From: Pseudomonadota bacterium
Lineage (GTDB): Bacteria > Pseudomonadota > Alphaproteobacteria > Rhizobiales > Xanthobacteraceae
Assembly (NCBI GenBank): GCA_018242205.1
Contig: JAFECJ010000008.1
Span: 62,001 to 126,000, forward strand
Length of the DNA stretch: 64,000 nt
Direction: 5' to 3'
Positions 10,061 to 19,639 of this stretch are shown in pieces. Made by a program: the position numbers and the translations under genes. The notes below the pieces were generated by a model that was not told the origin of the DNA, searched no databases, and saw only the letters and a list, made by a program, of their open reading frames with translations. Every line of letters starts with the position of its first letter. Positions within the stretch are counted from its first letter, which is position 1.

Positions 10061-10975
10061 TCAATAGCCGAGCATGAAGGGGTTGACCGCGCCGCGCCGG
10101 TAGCCGAGCTCGCGCACCAGCAGGTCGAGCGCCAGGCTTGCCACGTCATCGGCGACCGGGTCGAGTGCCGGGTTCTGAATCTGTTGGAGGATCTTCACGT
10201 AGGTGTGACAGGTGTCGCAGGTCTCGGCGCGCACCAGCTTGTCGTGCTCGACATGCTGATAGCTGATGCCCTTGGTCGAGCCGCAGATCGTGCATTTGAT
10301 GCGCACGTAGTTCCACTGCGTGGCACACAGCGAACAGACGCAGTATCGGCTGTTGTGCGCGCCGGACCAGCCGACCACCAGCGAGGCGACCGGCGCCCCG
10401 CCGCAGGATGGGCAGGCGCCGTCGCCGACCTCACGCAGGCTCTTGGCATCGAGCAGCGCCGCCTGGCGCGCATAATGCACCTGCAAGGCGGCGGCGATGA
10501 ACAAATGCTCGGCCAGCGCTTCAACCGGAATGGCGTCATCCAACACCGCGCGCAACATCGCCGCGCGCTGTCCAGCATCGGCGGCGCTGACGCGGCCGAG
10601 CGCGACCCGCGCCGGCTCCGGCATTTCGATGGAATCGGCACGCGCGACCAGCCGGTCGAGTGCCTCGTCGAACGCGGCGTCCGCTGTGAATTTGCCGCGA
10701 TCGAGCGGCGGCATGCCGTGCTCTTTGGCGCGCGCCAGGGCGCCGGCGCCCGGCATCTCGGGCGACCGCAGGCCTTGCTGGACTTCATGCTGCACCAGGC
10801 TCAGCGCGGCGAGAAAATTCAGATAAGGCCCGAGCTGATGCCCTTCCGCCAGAGAGCGGAAGCGCGCGGCACGCGTTTCGAACAATGTCGAGGGATCGGG
10901 CAGTCGGGCAAAGGGCGGCTCGGCGACCTCTCCGATCGGGATGGGTTCGTGCCGAGGTGTACTGACGCCACTCAC
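10061..10975 (-). CDS. fdhE: Formate dehydrogenase accessory protein FdhE
   Basis: 304 residues from GTG 10975, chosen because GGAGG lies 9 bases upstream (10989-10985). An in-frame GTG at 11020 sits inside a perfect inverted repeat and lacks such a site. FdhE is a cytoplasmic rubredoxin-like chaperone needed for assembly of respiratory formate dehydrogenase. Visible are the N-terminal LPDPSTLFETRAARFRSLAEGH region and four paired-cysteine motifs in the C-terminal half: CPSCGG, CSLC, CTICG and CDTC. It is placed between fdoI and selA. Confidence 0.93.
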   Translation of the reverse strand: MSGVSTPRHEPIPIGEVAEPPFARLPDPSTLFETRAARFRSLAEGHQLGPYLNFLAALSLVQHEVQQGLRSPEMPGAGALARAKEHGMPPLDRGKFTADAAFDEALDRLVARADSIEMPEPARVALGRVSAADAGQRAAMLRAVLDDAIPVEALAEHLFIAAALQVHYARQAALLDAKSLREVGDGACPSCGGAPVASLVVGWSGAHNSRYCVCSLCATQWNYVRIKCTICGSTKGISYQHVEHDKLVRAETCDTCHTYVKILQQIQNPALDPVADDVASLALDLLVRELGYRRGAVNPFMLGY

Positions 10976-11008
10976 TTCACGAACCCTCCGGGCCACGTGT
11001 TCAGTGGA

Positions 11009-11033
11009 GAACGCCGCCACCGTGGCGGCGTTC
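11009..11033 (-). terminator. Perfect inverted repeat between fdoI and fdhE (hairpin, no T-run)
   Basis: Twelve-base arms GAACGCCGCCAC and GTGGCGGCGTTC are separated by a single base. The RNA would form a very stable stem 13 bases after the fdoI stop. No T-run follows, so it is not a standard intrinsic terminator. It may instead be an mRNA-stabilising or attenuating element that separates the structural genes fdoGHI from the maturation genes fdhE, selA and selB. Confidence 0.5.
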
Positions 11034-11045
11034 CCGATGTTAGAC

Positions 11046-11714
11046 TTACTTCTTGCCGCTCACCAGTTCGCGCAGCCATTTGCGGTGATGCCGCCACGCC
11101 CAGCCGCCGGTCACGCGACCCTTGGTCATCGCGCTGATGGTGCCGCGGACCCAGATCGCCGCATAGACGTGGACGATCCAGACGCAGATGATGGTCACCG
11201 CCGCCATGGCGTGGATCAGCACCGCCCAGCGCTTCTGGTCGATGGTGGTATATTGCGCGAAGTACTGGTCCCAGATGGCGAAGCCACTGACGATCAGGAC
11301 GATGATCAAGAGCGACATCGCCCAGAACACCACCTTCTGGCCGGCATTGTACTTGCCGATTTCCGGCAGGTTTTCCTCATGTCCGCCCAGCACATCCCGC
11401 ATGCGCGCCATCCAGGTGCCGTCCTCGGCCTTCCACAGATTGGCCTTCCAGAACCGCACGAACAGCCCGAAGAAGGAGACGAACAATACAACGCCGATCC
11501 ACGGATGGACCGTCCGCGTCCACTGGCCGCCGCCGAACAGACCGGTGAGGAAGTAGAGGCTCGGCGTGAACAGCGCCAGCCCCGACAGCGCCAACAGCAC
11601 CAGGCAGATGGCCGTGACCCAGTGGTTGAGCCGTGCGCCCGCCGTGTAACGGTCGACGGTCACCGGACGGCCGGGATGGACCTGATCGCCGCTTTCGACA
11701 TCATAGGCTGTCAT
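11046..11714 (-). CDS. fdoI: Formate dehydrogenase cytochrome b556 (gamma) subunit
   Basis: 222 residues and an integral membrane protein. Four hydrophobic segments are visible: around residues 30-50 ([20 protein letters not shown]), 69-87 ([18 protein letters not shown]), 128-150 ([19 protein letters not shown]) and 166-190 ([21 protein letters not shown]). Histidines in the first and last segments (RLNHW, HAMAAV, VHVYAA) are candidate haem b ligands. It passes electrons from FdoH to quinone. Its ATG overlaps the fdoH stop by 4 bases. Confidence 0.95.
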   Translation of the reverse strand: MTAYDVESGDQVHPGRPVTVDRYTAGARLNHWVTAICLVLLALSGLALFTPSLYFLTGLFGGGQWTRTVHPWIGVVLFVSFFGLFVRFWKANLWKAEDGTWMARMRDVLGGHEENLPEIGKYNAGQKVVFWAMSLLIIVLIVSGFAIWDQYFAQYTTIDQKRWAVLIHAMAAVTIICVWIVHVYAAIWVRGTISAMTKGRVTGGWAWRHHRKWLRELVSGKK

Positions 11715-12658
11715 GGCCGGCCTCCGGTCAGTTTCTCGGCGTTGGCCTCATCCTCGGGCGAGACGCGGTTGGCGCCGGTGACGACGTGATGCACCAGACC
11801 GATGACCGCGAAGGCGCCCATCGCCGCCAGACCGGCATATTTGGTCAGCCCCTTCCACACTTCGACGATCGGGCTGATATGCGGATCTTTCGGCAGATTG
11901 GCATAGATTTGCGGCTGGTCGGCGTGATGCAGGACGTACATCACATGCGTACCGCCGACGCCGGGCGGGTCGTACAGCCCGGCATTGGCGAAACCGCGGG
12001 ACTTCAGGTCCTTGATTCGGTCGTCCGCGTGCTTCTTCATCTCGTCCTTGGTTCCGAACACGATCGCGTGCGTCGGACAGGCATGAGCGCAAGCCGGCCC
12101 TTGGCCTACGGCGACGCGGTCGGAACACAAGGTGCACTTGTAGGCCTTGTGATCGACCTGGCTGATGCGCGGGATGTTGAAGGGACAGCCCTTCACGCAG
12201 TAGCCGCAGCCGATGCACTTGTCGTGGTCGAAGTCCACGATGCCGTTCGAGTATTGCACGATGGCGCCGGGCGCCGGGCAGGCCTTGAGGCAGCCCGGGT
12301 CCTCGCAATGCATGCAGCCGTCCTTGCGGATCAGCCACTCCAGGTTCTGGCTCTGCGGGTTCACCCACTCGGTGAACCGCATCACCGTGAACATGTTCGG
12401 CGTCAGATCGGGTGGGAAATCATATGACCCGACGTTTTCGCCGACTGGAATGCGCTTGTCGTTCCACTCGAGACACGCCACCTCGCAGGCCTTGCAGCCG
12501 ATGCACTTCGACACATCGATCAGCTTGGCGACCGGCGTGAGCGCCTTGGCCGGCGGCGAGACGGTCGACGCCGAGCGCTTTACCAGATCGCCATCGCCGA
12601 GCCCGACCTTGATGTCCTTGGTCGGCGCCGGAGAGGTAACGAATTCGAAGTTCGCCAT
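11711..12658 (-). CDS. fdoH: Formate dehydrogenase iron-sulfur (beta) subunit
   Basis: 315 residues with cysteine motifs for four [4Fe-4S] clusters, in order: [36 protein letters not shown] and [22 protein letters not shown] single C-terminal membrane helix ([18 protein letters not shown]) anchors it next to FdoI. It carries electrons from the FdoG active site to the cytochrome. A long extension precedes the first cluster. It lies 12 bases downstream of fdoG. Confidence 0.96.
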   Translation of the reverse strand: MANFEFVTSPAPTKDIKVGLGDGDLVKRSASTVSPPAKALTPVAKLIDVSKCIGCKACEVACLEWNDKRIPVGENVGSYDFPPDLTPNMFTVMRFTEWVNPQSQNLEWLIRKDGCMHCEDPGCLKACPAPGAIVQYSNGIVDFDHDKCIGCGYCVKGCPFNIPRISQVDHKAYKCTLCSDRVAVGQGPACAHACPTHAIVFGTKDEMKKHADDRIKDLKSRGFANAGLYDPPGVGGTHVMYVLHHADQPQIYANLPKDPHISPIVEVWKGLTKYAGLAAMGAFAVIGLVHHVVTGANRVSPEDEANAEKLTGGRP

Positions 12659-12670
12659 CGTCCCCTCCCC

Positions 12671-15600
12671 TTATGCCACCGGCCCAGCGATGGGCTCGAT
12701 GTCGACCAGGAACGCCTTGTACTCGGGCGTCTCGATATTGGCGTCACCGACATAGGGCGTGAGCGAGTTCGGGCCGAAGCCCTTCTTGGTCTCGCCCATG
12801 AAGCCCCAATGCAGGGGGATGCCGACGATGTGCACTGTCTTGCCGTCGCAAGTCAGCGGCTGGATGCGCTTGGTGACGACGGCTTTCGCCTTCACCGAGC
12901 CGCGTTTCGACCACACCCGGACCCAGCCGCCGTTCTTGACGTTCTTCTCCTTGGCCAGCTGTTCGCTGATCTCGACGAAGAACTCCGGTTGCATGGACGC
13001 ATTCACTTGCGAATGCTTGGTCCAGAAGTGGAAGTGCTCGGTGAGACGGTAGGAGGTCGCCGCATAGGGGAACTCCTTGGCGTCGCCGAACTGCTCCATG
13101 TCGCCCTTGAACACGCGGGCGGCGGGGTTGCCGCGAACCTTCGGCGCCAGGACGTTGGCGATCGGCGCCTCGAACGGCTCGTAATGCGCCGGGAACGGCC
13201 CATCGCGCATCATGCCGCGCGTGAACAGCCGCGCCGTGCCCTCCGGGTTCATGATGAAGGGGCCGACCACGTCCGGCTTCGCCGTGGGCGCGATATCCGG
13301 CACGTCGTAGCCGGTCCACTTGGCACCGTCCCACCACAACAGCTTGCGGCTGTCATCCCACGGCTTGCCGTTGATGTCGGCCGAGGCGCGGTTGTAGAGG
13401 ATGCGGCGGTTGACCGGCCAGGACCACGCCCATTTGAGATAGGCGCCGGTCGAGTCCGGATCGGACGTATCGCGACGGGCCATGTTGTTCCCCGCCTCGT
13501 TCCAGCAGCCGGAGTAAATCCAGCAGCCGCAGGCCGTCTTGCCGTCATCGCGCAAGGCGGCGAAGGACACCACCTGCTTGCCCTTCTGCAGGACGAGCTT
13601 GGTCGCATCGTTCGGGTCCCGTACGTCCTCCACGACGTAGCCGTTGACTTCCTTCGCCAGTTCTTCCGGCGTCGGATTGCCGGCGTCCTTGTAGCGCCAG
13701 TCGAGCTTGAGGATCGGATCGGCGAAGGCGCCGCCTTCCTTCTGGTATAGCGCCTTCAGACGCAGGTGAATCTGCGCCATGATCCAGGTGTCGTGCTTGG
13801 CCTCGCCCGGTGGCGTACCGCCGGCCCAGTGCCACTGCAGCCAGCGGCCGGAATTGGTGAGCGAGCCCTCGTCCTCGGCGAAGCACGTGGTCGGCAACTC
13901 GATCACTTCGGTCTGGATCGAGGCCGTCGGGACGTCGTTGTATTCGCCGTGGTTCTCCCAGAACCGCGCCGTTTCCGTCTGCAACGGGTCCATAACGACC
14001 AGGAACTTGAGCTTCGCGAACGCGGCCGTCAGCTTCTTGCGATTAGGCGCCGACAAGAGCGGGTTGAAGCCCTGGCACATGTAGCCATTCACCTTGCCTT
14101 GGTGCATGAGCTCCATGATGCGCAGGATGTCGTAGGCCGGCACGTCGAGCTTGGGCAGGTAGTCGTAGGCGAAGCCGTTGTCCGCCGTCGCGGCGTCGCC
14201 CCACATCGCCTTCTGGAAGCTCACCATGAACTTCTTGTAGTTCTGCCAGTAGCTCATCTGGTTCGGCCGCAACGGCTTGAAGCCGCGGGTCGACATATAC
14301 GTGTCGAAGGTCGCTTCCTTTTCCGTGGGGATGGTCAGATAACCCGGAATCAGGTTCGACATGAGGCCGAGGTCGGTCAGTCCCTGGATATTGGAATGAC
14401 CGCGCAACGCATTCATGCCGCCGCCGCGCACGCCGATATTGCCCAGGATCAACTGGAGCATCGCCATGGCGCGGATGTTCTGCGAGCCTTTCGAGTGCTG
14501 CGTCCAGCCGAGCGCGTACATCGACGTCATCGTCTTGGTCGGCGTCGAGCACTCGGAGATCATCTGCGCCACCTTCAGGAACTTGTCCTTCGGCGTGCCG
14601 CAAATGCGCTCGACCATCTCGGGCGTGTAGACCGAGACGTGCTTCTTCAGGAGATTCCAGACGCTGCGCGGATGGTCGATATCGGATTTGACGTAGCCGT
14701 CATCGCCCAGTTCGTAGTCCCAGGTGGAGCGATTGTAGTCGCGCCGGGTCTCGTCGTAGCCGGTGAACAACCCGTCCTGATAACCAAAGCCTTCCTTGAT
14801 GACGTAAGGCGCGTTGGTGAACGCCCTCACATAATCCCACTGCACCTTGTCGTTGGAAATGCAGTAGTTCATAACGCCGAGCAGGAACGCGATGTCCGTG
14901 CCCTGACGGATCGGCGCATAGAAATCGGCTACCGACGCCGAGCGGGTAAAGCGCGGATCGACCACGACCAGCTTGGCACCGCGGTTGGCTTTCGCCTCGG
15001 TGACCCACTTGAAGCCGCAAGGGTGCGCTTCCGCGGCGTTGCCACCCATGATGACAACGAGATCGGTGTTCTTGATATCCGTCCACGAGTTGGTCATCGC
15101 ACCGCGACCGAATGTTGGGGCCAGACTGGCCACCGTCGGTCCGTGTCAGACTCTCGCTTGGTTATCGAATGCCAATATGCCGGTTGAGCGCACCACCTTG
15201 TAAGTGGCCCAAGCCGTTTCGTTGGTCGTCGCGGACGCTGCCAGGAAGCCTGTGGTTGTCCACCGGTTGACGGTGACACCATCTGCATTCTTGGCAACGA
15301 AATTCTTGTCGCGATCGTCCTTCATAAGCCGCGCGACACGGTCCAACGCCTGGTCCCAGGACACGCGCTCGAACTTGTCCGAACCCGGCTTGCGGATCTG
15401 CGGATACAGCGTGCGCGTCTTGGCGTGAACGATATCGAGGAGACCGGCGCCCTTCGGGCACAAGGTGCCGCGATTGGTCGGGTGATCCGGGTCGCCCTCG
15501 ATATGGACGATATCAGCCTTCTCACCCTTCTTCAGATCGCCCTTGGAATACATGATGATTCCACAGGCGACCGAGCAATATGTGCAGGTGTTGCGGGTCT

Positions 15601-15745
15601 CGGTCAGGTTCGCAAGCTTCCAGGGTCGGATGGAACTTGCGAAGGCTTCTTCAATATCTCCGAAGCCAAGCGCGCCGAGCGTCGTACCGGCAATACCCAC
15701 GCTGGCGCCCTTCATAAATTGGCGCCGCGAGAGCTCCATATTCAT
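12671..15745 (-). CDS. fdoG: Formate dehydrogenase major (alpha) subunit, selenocysteine-containing
   Basis: 1024 residues including selenocysteine at residue 200, encoded by TGA at 15148-15146; without recoding the gene would look like two frames broken at that codon. ATG 15745 is chosen because AGGAGGGCA lies just upstream. The N-terminus has a twin-arginine signal (SRRQFMKG), so the enzyme is exported folded to the periplasm. CTYCSVACG with a later Cys (GTLCPKG) binds a [4Fe-4S] cluster. The context RV-Sec-HGPTVASLAPTFGRG matches the active-site selenocysteine of E. coli FdnG/FdoG. The bis-MGD molybdopterin domains follow. It oxidises formate to CO2 with FdoH and FdoI. Confidence 0.96.
15116..15148 (-). 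promoter_or_regulatory. SECIS element downstream of the fdoG UGA codon
   Basis: Immediately after the UGA (15148-15146) the RNA can form a hairpin with a 5-bp stem GGCCA/UGGCC (15131-15127 with 15123-15119) closing a short loop containing GU. Two further G-C pairs (15134, 15133 with 15117, 15118) lie below an unpaired U at 15132. The GU apical loop and the bulged U are the two features that SelB recognises in E. coli fdhF and fdnG, and the distance from the UGA is similar. Confidence 0.85.
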
Positions 15746-16134
15746 CGTCTTTGCCCTCCTTGAGAGCGTTGCCCCGACCGGGGACAGGCGCGACACGTTC
15801 CTCCGAGCGGGTCGCCGCGCGTGAATACGCGCGTGAGAAGGCTATTTTTTAAGTATTACAATGTCAAACCACGAGCCAATTTGTCACAGCCGTTTGACTT
15901 CGGTTCTTGCCGCAACGCGGAATCGTGCGCCATTTCTCGCACCCAAAGCGCATCAGAACTACGCGTGATGCTACATACGTCACTGTTCTTTACGCGGCGG
16001 TTATGTCAGCGGCATTGACGCATTCCGGAACACAGAGCTTCGCGCAACGCACGTGGCGTTCATGACACGTTGTTGCGCGTTGCTACCTTCTGACCGATTG
16101 ACCGCGACGCGAAGGCAAGAGCAGTATTCGCATC
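15746..16134. promoter_or_regulatory. Divergent control region between fdoG and the TlpA-like gene
   Basis: 389 bases with no gene. On the minus strand a sigma-70-like candidate for the fdo-sel operon is visible: TTGACA (15867-15862), a 17-base spacer rich in A/T, and TAGCCT (15844-15839), about 95 bases before the fdoG start. The -10 box is a weak match. The stretch 15841-15870 is the most A/T-rich part of the region. No clear operator palindrome was found and no RNA gene was seen. Confidence 0.4.
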
Positions 16135-16755
16135 GTGGTGTCATACGCGGCTCCCGAGTCTCGGGGCGTATCATCCTTTTGTTCGATAGCCGCATGGATC
16201 GGCGCAACGACAGTTGCGGCCGCGACGCTGCTCTTTAGCACTTCCGGCTCGGCCGCCGGGCTGACGCCGTGGACGGGACCGAGTCCACCGGCTTTCGCGC
16301 TGCCTCAATTCGGGGGGCCTCAAGGCGAGTCGATTGCGCTTTCAAGCCAGCACGGTGATGTCATTCTCGTTCACTTCTTCGCGAGTTGGTGTGAGCCTTG
16401 CCGCGATGAACTGCCGGCGCTGCAGCGCCTCGCCGACCGTGGCACTCCCAGCCTGAGAGTGCTGGCAATTGCCGTTGCCGATAGCGGCGCACCGCTGAAC
16501 CGTCTCATCGACGCAACCGGCGTCACTTTCCCCGTTCTGATGGACCGTGACCGCGCCGTGGCCCGGGCCTGGACCGTCAGTACTCTGCCTTCGACCGTTG
16601 TCCTCGACTCACGACATGTCGCCCGGCTGTTTGTCGAATCCGACTTCGCCTGGGACACCATCGAGCCGACGCGACTGATCGAGCGAGCCGTTTCACAAGG
16701 CCATGACGTCCAACAAAGTCTTGTCATCCAGGGAGGACAACCCCATGCACGTTGA
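16135..16755 (+). CDS. TlpA/ResA-like thioredoxin, exported
   Basis: 206 residues with GTG start (16135 or 16138). The N-terminal hydrophobic segment (around residues 18-42) is a signal peptide or membrane anchor, so the thioredoxin domain faces the periplasm. The active site is FFASWCEPCRDELPAL with Cys86 and Cys89, followed by a cis-proline motif STLPSTVVLD. Proteins of this type reduce disulfides during cytochrome c or metalloprotein maturation. It overlaps the next gene by 11 bases, and its neighbours are an exported transglutaminase-like protein and selenium genes. Confidence 0.88.
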   Translation: MVSYAAPESRGVSSFCSIAAWIGATTVAAATLLFSTSGSAAGLTPWTGPSPPAFALPQFGGPQGESIALSSQHGDVILVHFFASWCEPCRDELPALQRLADRGTPSLRVLAIAVADSGAPLNRLIDATGVTFPVLMDRDRAVARAWTVSTLPSTVVLDSRHVARLFVESDFAWDTIEPTRLIERAVSQGHDVQQSLVIQGGQPHAR

Positions 16756-17848
16756 TCGTCGCACGCTTCTGAAGGCCGGGGCCGCCGTCACGTTGACTGC
16801 CGGCCTGCCGCGCTTCGCCTCAGCCGCCGGCGCCTTCAATCCCACGCCGGGCAACTGGCGCACCTTCGAGATCGTGACGCGGCTCGAAATTGCCAAACCC
16901 GAAGGCAAGACGAAAGCCTGGATTCCCGTTCCCGCCGTCAACGAAGCCGCATGGTTCAGATCGCTCGGCAGCGAATGGACCACCAATGGCGCGGCCCAAC
17001 TCGCGCGCGATCCGAAATATGGCGCCGAATTCGTGCAGGCGGAGTGGAAGGACGGAGAAACCGCGCCGGTCATTCAGGTCGTCAGCAGGATGGCGACGCG
17101 CGACCGAGCCATCGACCTCACCAAGCCCGGCGCCGCCGCCGATCTCTCCGCGGCCGACCGTGAACATTACACAGCAGGCACCGATCTGATCCCGGTCGAC
17201 GGCATCGTGAAAGAAACGGCCGACAAGATCACGGCCGGCGCCAGAACCGACCTCGACCGGGCCCGCGCGATCTACGAGTGGATCGTCGAGAATACGGTGC
17301 GCGATCCCAAGACCCGCGGCTGCGGCATTGGCGACATCGCGTCGATGCTCAAGACCGGTAACCTTGCCGGTAAATGCGCCGATCTCAACGCGCTCTATGT
17401 CGGGCTTGCCCGTGCCAGCGGCCTGCCGGCGCGCGACGTCTACGGCATCCGCGTGGCGCCCTCGCAGTTCGGCTACAAGAGCCTGGGCGCGGGCTCCGCC
17501 AACATTACCAAGGCGCAGCACTGCCGCGCCGAAACCTTTATTACCGGCCATGGCTGGATCGCCACCGACCCCGCCGATGTCCGCAAGGTCATGCTCGAGG
17601 AGCCGCCGGGTCATCTAACGCTCGACAATCCGAAGGTCGCCGACGCCCGCAAGACGCTGCTCGGCGCCTGGGAGGGCAACTGGCTCGCTTACAATTTTGC
17701 CCACGACGTTGCACTGCCCGGCTCGACCGGCCCGCGGCTCGGCTTCTTAATGTATCCGCAGGCCGAATGCGGCCCGAACCGGCTCGATTGCCTCGATCCG
17801 GATACCTTCAAGTACACGATCACCGCGAAGGAAGTGACAGCGGCGTGA
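16745..17848 (+). CDS. Exported transglutaminase-like cysteine protein
   Basis: 367 residues from ATG 16745 with GGGAGGA upstream, overlapping the end of the TlpA-like gene. The N-terminus (DRRTLLKAGAAVTLTAGLPRFASA) is a signal sequence with an RR-start reminiscent of Tat. The papain-like transglutaminase core contains the triad Cys211 (AGKCADLNALYV), His269 (GHGWIATDP) and Asp275. Related domains act as peptidases or cross-linking enzymes; the substrate is unknown. Proximity to a thioredoxin-like gene may serve to keep the catalytic Cys reduced. Confidence 0.85.
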   Translation: MHVDRRTLLKAGAAVTLTAGLPRFASAAGAFNPTPGNWRTFEIVTRLEIAKPEGKTKAWIPVPAVNEAAWFRSLGSEWTTNGAAQLARDPKYGAEFVQAEWKDGETAPVIQVVSRMATRDRAIDLTKPGAAADLSAADREHYTAGTDLIPVDGIVKETADKITAGARTDLDRARAIYEWIVENTVRDPKTRGCGIGDIASMLKTGNLAGKCADLNALYVGLARASGLPARDVYGIRVAPSQFGYKSLGAGSANITKAQHCRAETFITGHGWIATDPADVRKVMLEEPPGHLTLDNPKVADARKTLLGAWEGNWLAYNFAHDVALPGSTGPRLGFLMYPQAECGPNRLDCLDPDTFKYTITAKEVTAA

Positions 17849-17867
17849 TCGCTTACAACACCACGAG

Positions 17868-17893
17868 GCGGACGCCGCGAGGCCGGCGTCCGC
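17868..17893 (+). terminator. GC-rich stem-loop after the transglutaminase gene
   Basis: Nine-base arms GCGGACGCC and GGCGTCCGC flank an 8-base loop, 20 bases after the stop codon. There is no T-run after it, so it is at best a weak terminator or a 3'-end stabiliser that lies before the small secreted-protein gene. Confidence 0.45.
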
Positions 17894-17965
17894 TTCGGCC
17901 TTCGACAGACCTTCCCGGAACCTCCAGGCCGGCTCGTGCATTGGTCATCATCCTATTGATGGGAG

Positions 17966-18280
17966 ATGACCATGCGGACAGCCATTCTTATTGCCGCGGC
18001 GTGGTTGGCGCTTTCATCGGCGGCGGTGGCACAGAGCGGCGTCGGCGGCAATGGCGATGCGCCGCACAACAAAGGCTCCACCGGATGGACCGGCGCGCAT
18101 CCGGAAACCGGCGGGGTCACCCTCGACAAGGGCGCGCCGGGACATCCAAAGAGCCAGACGACCGGGCAGAGCATCACGGTCCACGATCAGGACGCCGCGA
18201 AATCGCAGCCGCTCATGGCGACCGGCGAGGATCTCAAAGGTCCGGCCACGCGATTCCCGCCAAGCAAGACGCCCGAGTAA
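17966..18280 (+). CDS. Small secreted protein of unknown function
   Basis: 104 residues. ATG at 17966 or 17972, after GGGAGATG. Residues 1-22 (MRTAILIAAAWLALSSAAVAQ) form a typical Sec signal peptide with an AVA-Q cleavage site. The mature part is Gly-, Thr- and Pro-rich and hydrophilic, with no Cys and no known domain (GSTGWTGAHPETGG, KGAPGHPKSQTTGQS). It lies between the transglutaminase-like gene and tusA. Function unknown. Confidence 0.75.
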   Translation: MTMRTAILIAAAWLALSSAAVAQSGVGGNGDAPHNKGSTGWTGAHPETGGVTLDKGAPGHPKSQTTGQSITVHDQDAAKSQPLMATGEDLKGPATRFPPSKTPE

Positions 18281-18317
18281 GCCTCAAGACCCGGCTTTCG
18301 CGTTCAGGCGTCGCCCG

Positions 18318-18554
18318 ATGACCGCGCCGGCGCAGACCATTCTCGACCTGCGCGGCCTGCGTTGTCCGCAGCCGGTGCTGCGCGCCAAGAAGGCGCTGCG
18401 CACCTTGGCAGCAGGCGACGCGCTGGTACTCGAGTGCACCGATCCCCTGACCGTCATCGACGTTCCGCATTTCTGCCATCAGACCGGCCACCGGCTCGCC
18501 GCGCAGGCGCGCAAGGACGAGCTCTATGTCTTCACCATCGTTAAACGAAGCTGA
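18318..18554 (+). CDS. tusA: TusA-family sulfur carrier, next to selD
   Basis: 78 residues, the usual TusA size. The motif LDLRGLRCPQPVLRAKKAL places the persulfide-carrying Cys at residue 16. TusA relays sulfur from cysteine desulfurase for tRNA thiolation and molybdenum-cofactor-related steps. The next gene, 21 bases on, is selD. A link to selenium delivery is plausible, because YedF proteins that co-occur with selD contain the same domain. Confidence 0.9.
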   Translation: MTAPAQTILDLRGLRCPQPVLRAKKALRTLAAGDALVLECTDPLTVIDVPHFCHQTGHRLAAQARKDELYVFTIVKRS

Positions 18555-18575
18555 CGCCGCGCAAGGGAGAGCGAC

Positions 18576-19631
18576 ATGAACATGCAGACGCCGATCCGGC
18601 TCAGCCATCTCTCTCACGGCGGCGGCTGCGGCTGCAAACTGGCGCCCTCGGTACTGCAACAACTGCTGTGCAGCCACCCCACCGTTTCACCCTACAAGCA
18701 ATTGCTGGTCGGCGTCGAAACCGGCGACGACGCTGCGGTGTGGGAACTCGATAATGGCACCTGTATCATCGCGACCACCGACTTCTTCATGCCGATGGTC
18801 GACGATCCGCGCGACTTCGGCCGTATCGCCGCCACCAATGCGATCTCGGATGTCTACGCCATGGGCGGCATGCCGATCATGGCGCTCGCCATCCTTGGCA
18901 TGCCGGTCGACAAGATTCCGCCGGAAATGGTGCGGCAGATTCTCGAGGGCGGTCAATCGGTGTGCGATACGGCCGGAATTCCGATTGCCGGCGGTCATTC
19001 CATCGACTCGCCGGAGCCGATCTACGGCCTCGCCGTCATCGGCATCGCCCCGAAAAGCGACATCCGCCGCAACGCCGACGCGAAGGCCGGCGATGCGCTG
19101 ATCCTCACCAAAGCGCTGGGCGTCGGCATCTACTCGGCCGCCTTCAAGAAGAGCGCGCTGTCACGCCCCGCCTATGACGAGTTCATTGCCACGACGACCT
19201 TGCTCAACCGCGTCGGCGCCACGCTCGCCAAGGACACCGCCGTCCACGCCATGACCGATGTCACCGGCTTCGGCCTCCTCGGCCATGCGCTGGAAATGGC
19301 TCGCGGTTCGAACAAGACCGTGACGGTGACAGCCGATGCCCTGCCCTTCCTTAAGGACGCGGTGAGTCTCGCCCAGCAGGGCTTCATCACCGGCGCCTCG
19401 GGCCGCAACTGGAAGAGCTATGACAACAGCGTCGTTCTGCCGAACGGCATTTCCGAGTGGCAGCGTCAGCTCTATTGCGATCCACAGACCTCGGGCGGGC
19501 TGCTCGTGTCCTGTTCGGCGGACCGCGCCGGCGACATTCTCGAGACCATTCAGAACGCAGGCTATACCGCCGCGCGGATCATCGGCAGGCTCGACGACGG
19601 CAGGCCGCAGGTCGTCGTGGAGGCGCGCTAG
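18576..19631 (+). CDS. selD: Selenide, water dikinase (selenophosphate synthase)
   Basis: 351 residues. SelD makes selenophosphate from selenide and ATP, the donor used by SelA. The N-terminal signature [13 protein letters not shown] holds the catalytic Cys18 and Lys21, so this is the Cys form, not itself a selenoprotein. ATP-binding motifs [27 protein letters not shown] and [13 protein letters not shown] follow, with the C-terminal [11 protein letters not shown] and DPQTSGGLL. It forms a unit with tusA. Together with selA, selB and selC the complete bacterial Sec pathway is within 14 kb. Confidence 0.97.
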   Translation: MNMQTPIRLSHLSHGGGCGCKLAPSVLQQLLCSHPTVSPYKQLLVGVETGDDAAVWELDNGTCIIATTDFFMPMVDDPRDFGRIAATNAISDVYAMGGMPIMALAILGMPVDKIPPEMVRQILEGGQSVCDTAGIPIAGGHSIDSPEPIYGLAVIGIAPKSDIRRNADAKAGDALILTKALGVGIYSAAFKKSALSRPAYDEFIATTTLLNRVGATLAKDTAVHAMTDVTGFGLLGHALEMARGSNKTVTVTADALPFLKDAVSLAQQGFITGASGRNWKSYDNSVVLPNGISEWQRQLYCDPQTSGGLLVSCSADRAGDILETIQNAGYTAARIIGRLDDGRPQVVVEAR

Positions 19632-19639
19632 TCCGGGGC

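Noticed and set aside
15146..15148. Stop codon splitting fdoG into two genes or a pseudogene
   Set aside because: Active-site context, SECIS hairpin and Sec genes in the same operon explain it as selenocysteine.
12809..15187. Long plus-strand frames opposite fdoG
   Set aside because: Shadows of the formate dehydrogenase coding sequence; composition is Arg-rich and no family is visible.
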